Source: Parelaphostrongylus tenuis
Lineage: Eukaryota; Nematoda; Chromadorea; Rhabditida; Metastrongylidae
Direction: 5' to 3'
Assembly (NCBI GenBank): GCA_019055375.1
Contig: JAHQIW010000319.1
Location: 62,001 to 126,000 of the forward strand
DNA: 64,000 bases
Shown here: in pieces, positions 11,488 through 21,194 of the stretch
Position numbering within the stretch: the first letter of the stretch is position 1
Layout: every line of letters begins with the position of its first letter
Translations under genes and position numbers: made by a program
The notes under the pieces: generated by a model
Seen by the model: the letters and a program-made list of their open reading frames with translations, nothing else
Databases searched by the model: none
What the model was told of the DNA's origin: nothing

Positions 11488-12368
11488 GACTTTTGGCTCT
11501 TTTAGATTAGGAGGGAACAAACGGAAAAACGATCTTATTAGTTGCAGAGGAACTTTTCATAGGACTGTTTGCAACCACTCGAAAGCTATGACTTTTTGCT
11601 ACCACGTCGCTGATTTTTTGAAATAGCCCCTTTATAACATCGTAACATTGAAAATAAAATCATGTTTTATAAAACCACTTGTTTTTTTTCTTTTATCTCG
11701 CTTATATTTCGTTGGGAAAAACTCCTTCCTTAGAGCTATTACTCAAACTATAGCGCAAGCTTCATAGAGCTCAAAAATGTGTTTGCATTTTTGAAAAGCT
11801 CTTTTGATTTTTTGATCTCTCCTGGTCTTTTGCTTGTGCTTTGAACCTCGTTGGACAGAGCTCTTTCTTCAAACTATCAATAATCAACTAATGAAATAAT
11901 GTTTTCTAATTCTAAAGATGTGCTTACTTTTGGAAATACGTTTTAGCAAAGTAAATTGTTTAGCGGCTATTCGACAAGGCGAGAGAGAGCCGTGGCCGAG
12001 GCGAGCGAGGCGGGACTATTGATATAATGCTATTTAATTGGAAATTTTTTCTAGGATTTAAAAGAAACTCCAGATAAATGATTGTCTAAGAAGCTATGAG
12101 AAATTTCTTCACACACTGATATGCTTTTTGGCTCCATTGAATTATACGCGTGATAAAAATGAATTCGGAAGGTGGGCGTAAAACATAATTTTTGATCTGG
12201 ATGCTACAGCGTTGTAAAAGGGTGTTGAAAAAACCGGCAATTTGGAGCTGCAGCCCGAATTCTCAGCTTTCCCGTGTTTATTAACACTCCCTTGATTCCT
12301 CTCGGCGAATGAGATCGGTTTTTCATTTGATCCCTCCTAATTAGAAAGAAGCAACTTTTTTCACCACA
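11488..12368. mobile_element. Fold-back MITE, copy 2
   Basis: The left end ACTTTTGGCTC runs into ATTAGGAGGGAACAAACGGA. The right end carries the inverse, TGATCCCTCCTAATTAGAAAG, near 12335-12352. Interior blocks such as AAATAAAATCATGTTTTATA near 11655 and their inverse near 12185 show arms of several hundred bases. The GC-rich centre (11985-12025) resembles the centre of copy 1. No ORF is present. Confidence 0.75.
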
Positions 12369-13155
12369 GTAAAATTTACAGTCACGACATTAACAGGATA
12401 GATATTTCTTGCAAAACGCTGTTTTACTAACGTATTTTCATCGTCGCAGTTGTTTATCACGGTTACGCTGTAGTAAAGCAACGTCCTATGGAGCAGGATT
12501 TTGTTGACACCTTAGGGGTCGCGGTGATAATTCGCCCATCACGCGAGGCGGTCGCTAGTTAGCCGGCGCGTCTCAGTGACAACGTTATTTTTTCAAATGA
12601 AATTTAGATTTTTAGTGCAATTAAAAAAGACTTCGTCGTTAGGAATACGTAAATGAAGGATATGATAAAAGAGGCTTAAGTAAGGCCATCGGTAGTAGAG
12701 GCAGCGCCAAAATTTTTTTGAAACATTATTTCTCAAATGGTATATACTTACGAGAAGGCCAAATTCCGAACTTATACTTAGTATTTTACATTTCATTTAC
12801 AACAGGAAATCTTTGTACATGGCCGCGAATGTATTAATCGTCAAGTAATCAAGTACATTCACGCAATAATGTTGAGTGATCTGCAAAACTTTGAGCGTCG
12901 GACGAAATATTTCAAGTTTGTTTCAAAAATTTCAAAAATTTTAGTTGATTCGAATCAACTACGATATAATGTTGCTTTTCTGGAATTAAATATCACGATG
13001 CAAGTCCTAGATTTTGACATACTCTCACTCCACACAGTATCCAAAAGTCACCATACTGATTGGAAATTACATAACAATTGATAATCCTTCAAAATATGAT
13101 GCAATCTGCTTGCGATGCTGTTTAGTTGATTACTCTTTATGATTTTTTTGAATTA
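12369..13155. other. Unassigned sequence with a short GC-rich patch
   Basis: Mostly AT-rich. The segment 12480-12585 is much richer in G+C, with a CGCGAGGCGGTCGC core. It could be a decayed tRNA-headed repeat, but no A/B box pair is convincing. Confidence 0.3.
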
Positions 13156-13159
13156 TTCA

Positions 13160-13585
13160 TTCATGAAGAGTGGTGCGTAAAACTTCTGCTTCAGGCGGGA
13201 CTCGAACTCGGATTTCACCCTATCCTGGGACCGTACTCTAACCCGTTGCATTACCGACACCTGTTTTGCTACCACTCTTTCTACGCTAGAACGCATCTAT
13301 CTGTCAGCAACCAACCGCCAACGGTTTGGACTAGGTGGTCGATATCGACTTCTACCCAATTTGATCATCCATCCAATACCCATATCTGTCAGCGTTACCG
13401 GGTTCATTGTCGATAGCGACTATATATATCAAAGCGTTGATGGTTGGTTGCAGACTTATAGATGCGTTCTAGCGTAGAAAGAGTAGTAACAAAGCAGGCA
13501 TCAATAGTGCAGCGGGTTAGAACACGCGCCTTCGAATAGTATTAAATGAGGGTTCGAATTCACCCTAACGCAAAGGTTTTGTACA
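13160..13585. repeat. Head-to-head tRNA-like repeat arms forming an inverted repeat
   Basis: The right arm (13442-13585, +) has a tRNA-like A-box region (GCAGCGGGTTAGAACACGC) and a B box (GGTTCGAATTC near 13549). The left arm (13160-13316, -) is its inverse, with a B-box complement (CTCGAACTCGG) near 13202. The 49-bp cores at 13268-13316 and 13442-13490 match inversely at about 44 of 49 positions. Both pol III-type promoters would fire outward. Related tRNA-headed pieces occur at 24.8, 51.9 and 62.3 kb. Confidence 0.6.
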
Positions 13586-13730
13586 TCACTGTACATCGAC
13601 GGGTATATCTATAACATCATGCAACTGCTAGAAAGCGGTTCAATAAGAAGGATTCAATTATTTGATTATGAACGCAATTTCTGAGTTGATTCTATAGAAT
13701 CGTTGAAGAAGCTTCATCCCGTCGTTCTAT

Positions 13731-14016
13731 GGATAATAAAAAACTAAAGGATAATGCTCTCGGCGTTGATGAATTCCTGAGGGAACCACGCATTTGTCTT
13801 CAATTTTTAACTTTTTCTGAGATGATTGAATGCCTTTACAATAACACGCCGTGGCCTCTCGCCGTATCGAGTCAGTGCTGCTTATCCTCTCAGATGGATT
13901 TGAGACCGGTCTGGTACCAGTTCACCGATCCTGCACGGATGAATGTCTTGGCAAACCATGAGCGCGATCTTGTGTGCGTCGCACAGCACCTCTAACCACA
14001 GCACTACATGCGCTCT
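13731..14016 (-). mobile_element. tRNA-derived SINE, family 1
   Basis: Read on the minus strand it starts AGAGCGCATGTAGTGCTGTG, a degenerate A box, with a B-box region (GATCGCGCTC) about 50 bp on. A roughly 200-bp unique body follows, ending in repeats of ATCCTTTA type. The same body recurs at 19.8, 23.6, 24.3, 33.9 and 55.7 kb. Such SINEs rely on LINE enzymes for mobility. Confidence 0.7.
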
Positions 14017-14217
14017 CTATCGATACTAACCTGCTATTACCTACCTTTTACCTATTCTCTACTATATACATATGTATTACAAAACTTTTACCTCTGGACA
14101 TGCACACTAATTTAACGAGCTCTATGCGCACTTTCTGAGTTTAATGTCTTCAAAGCAATTTACCATACCTCGCCTTGTCTCTGTCTTTCCATGTCTTTAA
14201 TGCCACCACGTGCAGGT

Positions 14218-14735
14218 GGTTTTGAAGAGTTACTATTACATCATAAATCTCTGGTCCGTCCAACTGCTAATGATGAGTATTTCCCTGTTTACACCAAGAA
14301 CTTACATGCATGGGTCAAGTTTTGCAGGCTATTAAAAAGCTGCTAATAGTTGAAATTGATAAAAAGGATATGTCCAATTGAATATGTTAAGTAGAAGGTT
14401 TTGTATGACCTAGAGACAAAGGCTGAGCAATCCCACTCGATCGCCTTCTGGGAAACGGTGACGAAGGCAAAGCATCATAGAAACAATGCACTCCTCACAG
14501 ATGCTGGCTCTTGTGTAGTGACTTGAGAGATGAAGAGCAGCTTAGCTCAAAAGATGAGAGATAGTCAACGAGTGCTCAACGAAAGTGCCGTCGCTTGAAA
14601 TCCTACATTTTTACTAGCGATGGGCCAGTTGCTCAAGAGGACAAAATGCTCACATGCAAGAAACCAATCAAACTCTACGAAATGTACAACACGCGATCCT
14701 TCGGAGTTGTCTGTAGACCAGACAAATATTTGTAA
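14218..14735 (+). pseudogene. Decayed coding region of an unidentified protein
   Basis: After a possible acceptor (ACGTGCAG, ending 14215) one frame reads 42 codons, including VRPTANDEYFPVYTKNLHAW, and stops at 14344. A frame shifted by two continues with LLIVEIDKKDMSN and then KVLYDLETKAEQSHS, FWETVTKAKHHRNNALLTDA and AQKMRDSQRVLNES, broken by a few stops. From about 14598 a third frame gives KSYIFTSDGPVAQEDKML to RSFGVVCRPDKYL and a TAA. The smooth hand-over between frames and the coding-like composition indicate one former ORF with two frameshifts. I do not recognise the family; a transposon protein or a decayed host gene are both possible. Confidence 0.5.
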
Positions 14736-15658
14736 CGATCAGAAGAGTGATGAAAAGAAAAAAACCATTCTATTCTCATAGGAAGATCGACAAGAATAGT
14801 AAGACTGCGATATGTTTACATCCTTAGGATACCGTGTTCGCCTGTCAAATCACAATCTTAAAACGCATTGGCATACTTCTTACTACAAATGCCTTTGTAG
14901 CCTCGGTAGAATATTATCTTTTCGTGAAGATTGAGTGCTTCTCATGCAAACCTTACTATGTGAGCATCAACAATACCCGCTGTGAAGTTCAAACAATTAA
15001 TACTTCGCGCGTTCTGCTTTGATGTATATCTGACGAATAGCCCATGCATTCGATTTGATTTTTGGCATTGCAAAAGTGATAGAATAGATATTAGACTTAC
15101 AAAACGACTTTCAAAGTTCTAGCAATGTACAAACCAGTGTTTCCAATCTCTCGGTGATGTTGATATCACTACGCAATGCCGGGATGATCTATGCACTTTA
15201 TTACATTCAATCCTAATCGGTGTTAACTCATGATAGTCATTAGAATAAACTGGATGACTTTACAATATACTTATGTTTGATCCTATCTCACAACTTTCTA
15301 ATATTCCAGTACTCTATTTCTCTTTTCTTCACTGCATAAATACTATCATGATGCTTCTTATATGATGTTTTGTATTTGTAAGAATAAAAAGACATATGGG
15401 TTGTTTTATTTTTAGCTCAACATCCTTTCATTAATTTTGAAGGTTTATTGACATTTTCCACTATTACTTCACAGCTTCACTGATTTGCTCCTATTCTAGG
15501 GGGTTTGTTGTTATGGATACGATTACTTAAGCTCAAATCCGTTATTTTCATCAGACAAGGAGATTAGCATTTGTACATAACAACTTAACAAAGTGCTATT
15601 GATTCCAAAATTCTCAGGCTGTCTCATAATTTCTTTCTCGATTTGGCACTTTTGTTAA
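14736..15658. other. Unassigned AT-rich sequence
   Basis: No element or coding relic recognised before the PLE insertion. The 62-codon ORF at 14834-15022 has no visible domain. Confidence 0.4.
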
Positions 15659-15671
15659 TTCAAGTTAATTC
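15659..15671 (+). repeat. Target-site duplication, left copy (TTCAAGTTAATTC)
   Basis: Thirteen bases identical to 19369-19381. They sit directly outside the left arm of the PLE composite. With a 3-bp gap the similarity extends about 5 bp further left. Confidence 0.8.
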
Positions 15672-17291
15672 CTGTTTTTCTTCTTTAAGCAAAACACGAG
15701 GTGTTATAATAAAATTTATTCACAGCTGACGTTTCGGCAGTTCGCCTTCTTCAGAGCCTGGAAAGGTCAAATTGTCCGCAATCCAATAAGCCAAACACCT
15801 CCAATACTCTTTTAGAAAAAATCACCAGACCTAGATTTCAATCGCATCAAGCACAAAATCAACTCTCAACATACTCACCGCTTTTTATATGTGTTCCACT
15901 GAATGATTCAAGTGGAGACAACCGCAAGGAGATCACATAGGCTCGTAATGCACCTTACACATCAAAATAACAGTCTTATATACTGACTAAAATCACGTGT
16001 GATAACAAGGCATTCCTCCCTGCGGTTCATAGTTGGATTGGTGGTATTAATCCAAAGTGCTTCAAGAAGTTTTCGCGCTGATGTTTTTTGTTCCTGCGCA
16101 AGGATGGTGACTTCAATCTCAAAATCAGCTCCGTCGTGTTTCTGTTCTCTATGCGTCCCTAACGGGGTGTTCCGTCTTTTAAGACGCTTATCAGCTAGGT
16201 GTTCTTCTATACGGGCATAGAGCGGCCTACCCGTTTCGCCAATATATTTATCGCTACACGCTTTGCAAGAGATTAGGTAGACTGTACCTACGCTCGTGCA
16301 ATCACCGTCTCTGCCGTTAGGACATATTTTACAATCTTTCATTATACAGAGACGGTCATATAAGCGGTTGCGAACTAGTTGGCGTTTTAGAGTATTCGGT
16401 GGTATTTCAATAAGAGCCACCGATTGCTCTAAACCCGCTCTTTTCAAACAGCGTTTTATAGCTGTACTAATCTCATTTGAAAAGAACGGGAGTATGAACG
16501 GGATTTTCCTTTCATTCGAATTTTCGTTTGGAGGCGCACTATTTCCTCTAAACCTAAGCCGAGGGGCTACAAATTCATATCCATTAGAAGTGGCTATTTC
16601 CCGAGCCAATTTCACGGATTCTTCTCTCTGCTCCTCCCCAGTACATACGCTGGCTGCTGTTCGAAACATGTTCTTTACTAGCGCCTTTTTCGTATGTGAG
16701 GGATGAGAAGAGAGATAGTGAACCAGGATATTTTTACTACTTGGCTTCCGGTACCACTTTGTGATGTAGCCGCTCTCGCTTAAGCTTATTTGCACGTTCA
16801 AGAAAGGAAGCCAATGATCTTTTGGTATCTCACGGGTAAACTTTATATACTCTGACTGTTCATTCAACAATCTAAAACAATTATCTAGCTCCTCTTGAGT
16901 GGAGCAGATAACCAAACAGTCATCTATATACCTACAGTAGAGTAATGGCCGGAGATCCATCACTGGTGCTTCCACTTTCGACATAAAGGCAATCGCTAGG
17001 CTAGGCGCCAGTCGCTGCCCCATTGCCAGCCCTCTGATTTGTGCGAAATACTTCCCGGACCATCTGAAGATTGAGCAGTTCAGGCACTCTTTTAACAGGA
17101 CCATGAACTGCTCAATCGACAAGCCATACATGTTTACTGCTCCCTGGTGTTGTAACAGAAGCTCATGTGTGGCTTGCAATGCGGAGTCATTCGATACGTT
17201 GGTGTATAGAGCAGTGACGTCGAATGACTCCATTACGTACGCGCTGTTCGGGTTCGCGTTACGTAGACGATCCAGGAGCATCTGAGTGTTC
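15672..17291 (-). repeat. Left inverted arm of the PLE composite
   Basis: Inverse of 17697-19316. The match ends at 15672 on the outside (C15671 does not pair with T19317). Inside, it ends at 17291, where the right copy breaks off. Confidence 0.9.
15724..15758 (-). ncRNA. Hammerhead-ribozyme-like motif, left PLE end
   Basis: Mirror image of the motif at 19230-19264 (coordinates sum to 34988). On the minus strand the core CTGAAGA, stem II GGC/GCC, GAAAC and GTC are all intact. Predicted cleavage would fall between 15728 and 15727. Confidence 0.5.
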
Positions 17292-17677
17292 GTCAGATGA
17301 GCTGGAATGTGTCCTAGCAACTGGGATGTTATTAACGTTAAGAACCATGCTATCCTATCCGTCGGTCCGCCTACACAGCTGATGATAGGTCTAACTTTGA
17401 ATATGGATGGATCGTTAGACATTAGATCATCAGTGGATACTAACTTATGTGTTTTCATAAGTAAGTATAAGACAGGACATGTTGGTGACTGGATTTTTAA
17501 TTGAGTAATGATAGATGGTCTTAAGCCTGCCGCTTTTGCCGTACGGACCCACTCATTGTTTAATTTGCGGTTTTGCCTTTTGAATTCCTTTACAGAAGAT
17601 GATCGGTAAAGCGAAGCATCTTCGAGATGCCTATTCGTTATTGCGATATCTACTACTACGTATGAAAAAGGTTTCAA
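15962..17677 (-). CDS. PLE reverse transcriptase with C-terminal GIY-YIG endonuclease (left copy, N-terminally truncated)
   Basis: An open frame of 571 codons, bounded upstream by an in-frame TGA at 17678-17680. The listed first codon is TTG, so the true start is lost. RT motifs: KVRPIIS near 94-100, FDVTALYTN at 152-160 with the first catalytic Asp, GLAMGQRLAPS at 216-226, and the catalytic YIDD at 250-253. A Cys cluster (C449, C452, C460, C471, C474) precedes a GIY-YIG nuclease: VYLI at 466-469, KYIGET at 477-482, RIEEH at 489-493, and the Glu of LLEALW near 539. Complete PLE proteins are longer at the N-terminus, so this copy lacks part of the region before the RT fingers. Otherwise the frame is intact and looks young. 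Confidence 0.9.
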   Translation of the reverse strand: MKPFSYVVVDIAITNRHLEDASLYRSSSVKEFKRQNRKLNNEWVRTAKAAGLRPSIITQLKIQSPTCPVLYLLMKTHKLVSTDDLMSNDPSIFKVRPIISCVGGPTDRIAWFLTLITSQLLGHIPAHLTNTQMLLDRLRNANPNSAYVMESFDVTALYTNVSNDSALQATHELLLQHQGAVNMYGLSIEQFMVLLKECLNCSIFRWSGKYFAQIRGLAMGQRLAPSLAIAFMSKVEAPVMDLRPLLYCRYIDDCLVICSTQEELDNCFRLLNEQSEYIKFTREIPKDHWLPFLNVQISLSESGYITKWYRKPSSKNILVHYLSSHPSHTKKALVKNMFRTAASVCTGEEQREESVKLAREIATSNGYEFVAPRLRFRGNSAPPNENSNERKIPFILPFFSNEISTAIKRCLKRAGLEQSVALIEIPPNTLKRQLVRNRLYDRLCIMKDCKICPNGRDGDCTSVGTVYLISCKACSDKYIGETGRPLYARIEEHLADKRLKRRNTPLGTHREQKHDGADFEIEVTILAQEQKTSARKLLEALWINTTNPTMNRREECLVITRDFSQYIRLLF

Positions 17678-17696
17678 TCAAACCTCACCGACTACA

Positions 17697-19026
17697 GAAC
17701 ACTCAGATGCTCCTGGATCGTCTACGTAACGCGAACCCGAACAGCGCGTACGTAATGGAGTCATTCGACGTCACTGCTCTATACACCAACGTATCGAATG
17801 ACTCCGCATTGCAAGCCACACATGAGCTTCTGTTACAACACCAGGGAGCAGTAAACATGTATGGCTTGTCGATTGAGCAGTTCATGGTCCTGTTAAAAGA
17901 GTGCCTGAACTGCTCAATCTTCAGATGGTCCGGGAAGTATTTCGCACAAATCAGAGGGCTGGCAATGGGGCAGCGACTGGCGCCTAGCCTAGCGATTGCC
18001 TTTATGTCGAAAGTGGAAGCACCAGTGATGGATCTCCGGCCATTACTCTACTGTAGGTATATAGATGACTGTTTGGTTATCTGCTCCACTCAAGAGGAGC
18101 TAGATAATTGTTTTAGATTGTTGAATGAACAGTCAGAGTATATAAAGTTTACCCGTGAGATACCAAAAGATCATTGGCTTCCTTTCTTGAACGTGCAAAT
18201 AAGCTTAAGCGAGAGCGGCTACATCACAAAGTGGTACCGGAAGCCAAGTAGTAAAAATATCCTGGTTCACTATCTCTCTTCTCATCCCTCACATACGAAA
18301 AAGGCGCTAGTAAAGAACATGTTTCGAACAGCAGCCAGCGTATGTACTGGGGAGGAGCAGAGAGAAGAATCCGTGAAATTGGCTCGGGAAATAGCCACTT
18401 CTAATGGATATGAATTTGTAGCCCCTCGGCTTAGGTTTAGAGGAAATAGTGCGCCTCCAAACGAAAATTCGAATGAAAGGAAAATCCCGTTCATACTCCC
18501 GTTCTTTTCAAATGAGATTAGTACAGCTATAAAACGCTGTTTGAAAAGAGCGGGTTTAGAGCAATCGGTGGCTCTTATTGAAATACCACCGAATACTCTA
18601 AAACGCCAACTAGTTCGCAACCGCTTATATGACCGTCTCTGTATAATGAAAGATTGTAAAATATGTCCTAACGGCAGAGACGGTGATTGCACGAGCGTAG
18701 GTACAGTCTACCTAATCTCTTGCAAAGCGTGTAGCGATAAATATATTGGCGAAACGGGTAGGCCGCTCTATGCCCGTATAGAAGAACACCTAGCTGATAA
18801 GCGTCTTAAAAGACGGAACACCCCGTTAGGGACGCATAGAGAACAGAAACACGACGGAGCTGATTTTGAGATTGAAGTCACCATCCTTGCGCAGGAACAA
18901 AAAACATCAGCGCGAAAACTTCTTGAAGCACTTTGGATTAATACCACCAATCCAACTATGAACCGCAGGGAGGAATGCCTTGTTATCACACGTGATTTTA
19001 GTCAGTATATAAGACTGTTATTTTGA
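17697..19026 (+). CDS. PLE reverse transcriptase/GIY-YIG protein (right copy, 5'-truncated)
   Basis: The PLE frame enters at the arm junction (NTQMLLDRL) and runs 442 residues to TAG-free termination at a TGA ending 19026. It is identical in protein sequence to the corresponding part of the left copy. It keeps FDVTALYTN, the GLAMG motif, YIDD, the Cys cluster and the GIY-YIG nuclease. An ATG at 17599 is in frame, but the 33 codons before the junction read the left copy antisense and are not PLE protein. The fingers region is missing, so this copy is unlikely to encode a working RT. Confidence 0.85.
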
Positions 19027-19229
19027 TGTGTAAGGTGCATTACGAGCCTATGTGATCTCCTTGCGGTTGTCTCCACTTGAATCATTCAGTGGAACACATA
19101 TAAAAAGCGGTGAGTATGTTGAGAGTTGATTTTGTGCTTGATGCGATTGAAATCTAGGTCTGGTGATTTTTTCTAAAAGAGTATTGGAGGTGTTTGGCTT
19201 ATTGGATTGCGGACAATTTGACCTTTCCA

Positions 19230-19264
19230 GGCTCTGAAGAAGGCGAACTGCCGAAACGTCAGCT
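19230..19264 (+). ncRNA. Hammerhead-ribozyme-like motif, right PLE end
   Basis: Stem I strand GGCU (19230-19233) is followed by the core CUGAAGA (19234-19240; position 7 is variable in hammerheads). Then come one extra A, stem II GGC (19242-19244) with loop GAACU, and GCC (19250-19252). GAA and a two-base-pair palindromic stem III, ACGU, follow. The cleavage-site C is 19260, then AGCU (19261-19264) pairs with GGCU. PLE terminal repeats are known to carry minimal type I hammerheads with very short stem III. The extra A before stem II is non-canonical, so activity is uncertain. Confidence 0.55.
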
Positions 19265-19368
19265 GTGAATAAATTTTATTATAACACCTCGTGTTTTGCT
19301 TAAAGAAGAAAAACAGTAATTATATTGAAGCATGCCGAGGTTAATAGACAGTCGGTCTTGGGAATTGT

Positions 19369-19381
19369 TTCAAGTTAATTC
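19369..19381 (+). repeat. Target-site duplication, right copy (TTCAAGTTAATTC)
   Basis: Exact 13-bp match to 15659-15671, directly after the 52-bp right-end tail of the PLE composite. Confidence 0.8.
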
Positions 19382-19826
19382 AATAACAAACACCCACCAG
19401 GCTGACTATTCTTGAGATTTCAGCGAGATGTGTACAACCAGTATTCTACAATGTTCGTGAAGAAGATGAAATTCTCATGCGAGCGATAAAGGCGAGGGGA
19501 TAAATTGAATGTTAGAAGTATCGGGACCTGGACAGTAAAAAAAGAAAAGACTTGTGATACGGCTCAAACAAGATGATAAAATAAAGTGATTTGCTAACGA
19601 CAACGCTTTGTGCGGTCATGCAGGTAAATAACAAAGGGCTTGATGGTCATGGAGAAGTCACTTCAGCTATGACTGCAAAGGTAATGTGACATTAACCAAA
19701 TGCAACTGATCCATTGGCCTTATGGATTGTTTCCCTATCACATACATGCAGCTCTCTAGCGAAAAAAATGTATATTCGATACATACTTGCGTATTTCTTC
19801 GTGGATCCTATTTTCTGCAGATAACC

Positions 19827-20134
19827 GATAAATAGAAAAGATAAAGCTCTGGGAGTTGATCAATCCCTGAGGGATGCGCTATGCATTCATCTTCAATAAT
19901 TTTTTCAGTTCGTTTGAGGTGATTGAATGCACATCTGGCCTATACAACGACTCGCGGTGGCCTCCCGCTAAACCCAGTTAGTGTTGCTTATCACCCAGAC
20001 AAGTCTGAAGCTAGTCTCGTACCAATAAGGACCTCGAAGGGATGGATAGCTTGGTAAGCCATGAGCACGAGATCGAATCACTGACCTCGTGTGCGACGCA
20101 GAGCACCTCTAACCACTGCGCCACATGCTGCGCG
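19827..20134 (-). mobile_element. tRNA-derived SINE, family 1
   Basis: The minus strand carries a clear A-box stretch (GTGGCGCAGTGGTTAGAGGT, near 20102-20121), a B-box-like GTGATTCGATC region near 20078, and then the family-1 body. It ends in an A/T-rich ATCTTTTC-type tail near 19830. It is the best-preserved A box of the family in this window. Confidence 0.75.
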
Positions 20135-20344
20135 TGACCGATAGAAGAGAAATCTAGTATAGAGCACAAAAGAGAATATTTAGTATAGAGCACGTGCTCC
20201 AACCTAGTCACAAGTCAACAATGCTTACCAGTTCTTTTCGGAGATTCTAACGAATCAGTTCGGAAGACCGACTCTCACTAAACCTCTGCATGAGTAATGA
20301 AAAATATTTTATGATGTGTTCTTTATTTTGAGTAGAACTTGCAG

Positions 20345-20612
20345 GAGGTTGGTATTTCTTCCTTAAAGGTTGATGCTTAGTTTCGGCGATTTCGCCATCA
20401 TCAAAACCGCTAAGCTACTCAAATGAGAGATGTTACCAGCGCCATGTGAAATATTGTGGGAAAAAAAATAGAAAACAAAGTGGAAATCATTATCACAGTA
20501 AGCTACAACACTCCCGTAACAATTCCTATACAAGTAGAGCTCAGTGGCTCCAAGGAAGGCGAAATTGCCGGAACGTTGGCCATCGATTTTGAAAAAATAA
20601 GTACCAACCCGT
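20345..20612. mobile_element. Miniature inverted PLE-like composite (terminal sequences only)
   Basis: The left end (20347-20405) and the right end (20555-20610) are inverse versions of a PLE-type 3' terminus. Outer ends read GGTTGGTATTT and, inverted, GGTTGGTACTT. Each end carries a hammerhead-like motif: on the minus strand UUGAUGA, U, GGCG/CGCC hairpin, GAAAC; on the plus strand a more degenerate CAAGGAAGGCGAAATTGCC. There is no coding sequence, only about 140 bp between the ends. Confidence 0.5.
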
Positions 20613-20616
20613 GTGA

Positions 20617-20815
20617 GTTTTGATTAGAATAAAAGGGCACTTCGCAAATTGAATCACATCTACTATGCTAATAATCTAATCTACTGATGTGTAGCTTTTC
20701 TACTATAACCACTGCAAGTTTTATTTGAAATGAAAGGATACTTTGCAAATTGAATCGCATCTACTCTGCTGTTGATCTAACATACTGATAAATAGCTCTG
20801 CTATTGTAGCCACCT
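20617..20815. repeat. Tandem duplication, unit about 100 bp
   Basis: The unit starting GTTTTGATTAGAA at 20617 recurs from 20718. Shared landmarks are GCAAATTGAATC, CATCTACT, CTACTGAT-type and TAGCT...CTAT. The copies are diverged. Confidence 0.75.
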
Positions 20816-21194
20816 TCATTCTGCTCAAATTGATTTCAATATTTCGAATGCTTCTATTCTTAAACGAAGAACGGACTCATTTTTCTTTGTATTATTATAT
20901 GTTTGTCGTGAAACTCTGTGGCACCAACCTGTTTTAACTATGCATCCAATGCGTCAATAGTCGAAAGAAGTTTGTCTTGTGCGAGGTATGTGGTGTGATG
21001 AACTGAGTGATAGCTACCACTCTTGTGTGGTGGATTTATGCATACGCTCAACGGCCTTGCGACACCTGCTATACCGCCCGAGAAAGTTAGCACCTAGAAA
21101 GCTATTCAGATGGTGATTCTATATGAGGTACGACGGGCGTGGATCAGATATATTATTGCGTGCCGCTTATTGGTTATAAGATTGGTGATCGACA

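Larger units (their letters stand above)
15672..19368. mobile_element. Penelope-like element inserted as a head-to-head inverted double copy
   Basis: Two PLE copies face each other with their 5' sides in the centre and their 3' ends outward. The arms 15672-17291 (-) and 17697-19316 (+) are inverted. Paired positions sum to 34988 at both ends, so there is no net indel over 1,620 bp, and the encoded proteins are identical across the shared 442 residues. The central 17292-17696 belongs only to the left copy. A 52-bp tail (19317-19368) belongs only to the right copy and is also present in the older PLE at 26.3 kb. Matching 13-bp direct repeats flank the whole unit, so both arms arrived in one integration. 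PLEs encode a reverse transcriptase related to telomerase plus a GIY-YIG nuclease. Confidence 0.9.

Noticed and set aside
16296..16706. 136-codon ORF opposite the PLE gene (mirror at 18282-18692)
   Set aside because: Antisense shadow of the PLE coding frame, duplicated because the arms are inverted copies.
17599..17699. N-terminal 33 codons in frame with the right PLE copy
   Set aside because: They read the left copy antisense; the frame fusion at the junction is accidental.
15672..19368. Assembly fold-back artefact as explanation of the PLE palindrome
   Set aside because: Outer flanks are direct 13-bp repeats rather than mirrored sequence, and the right copy has a unique tail found in another PLE; still worth a long-read check.
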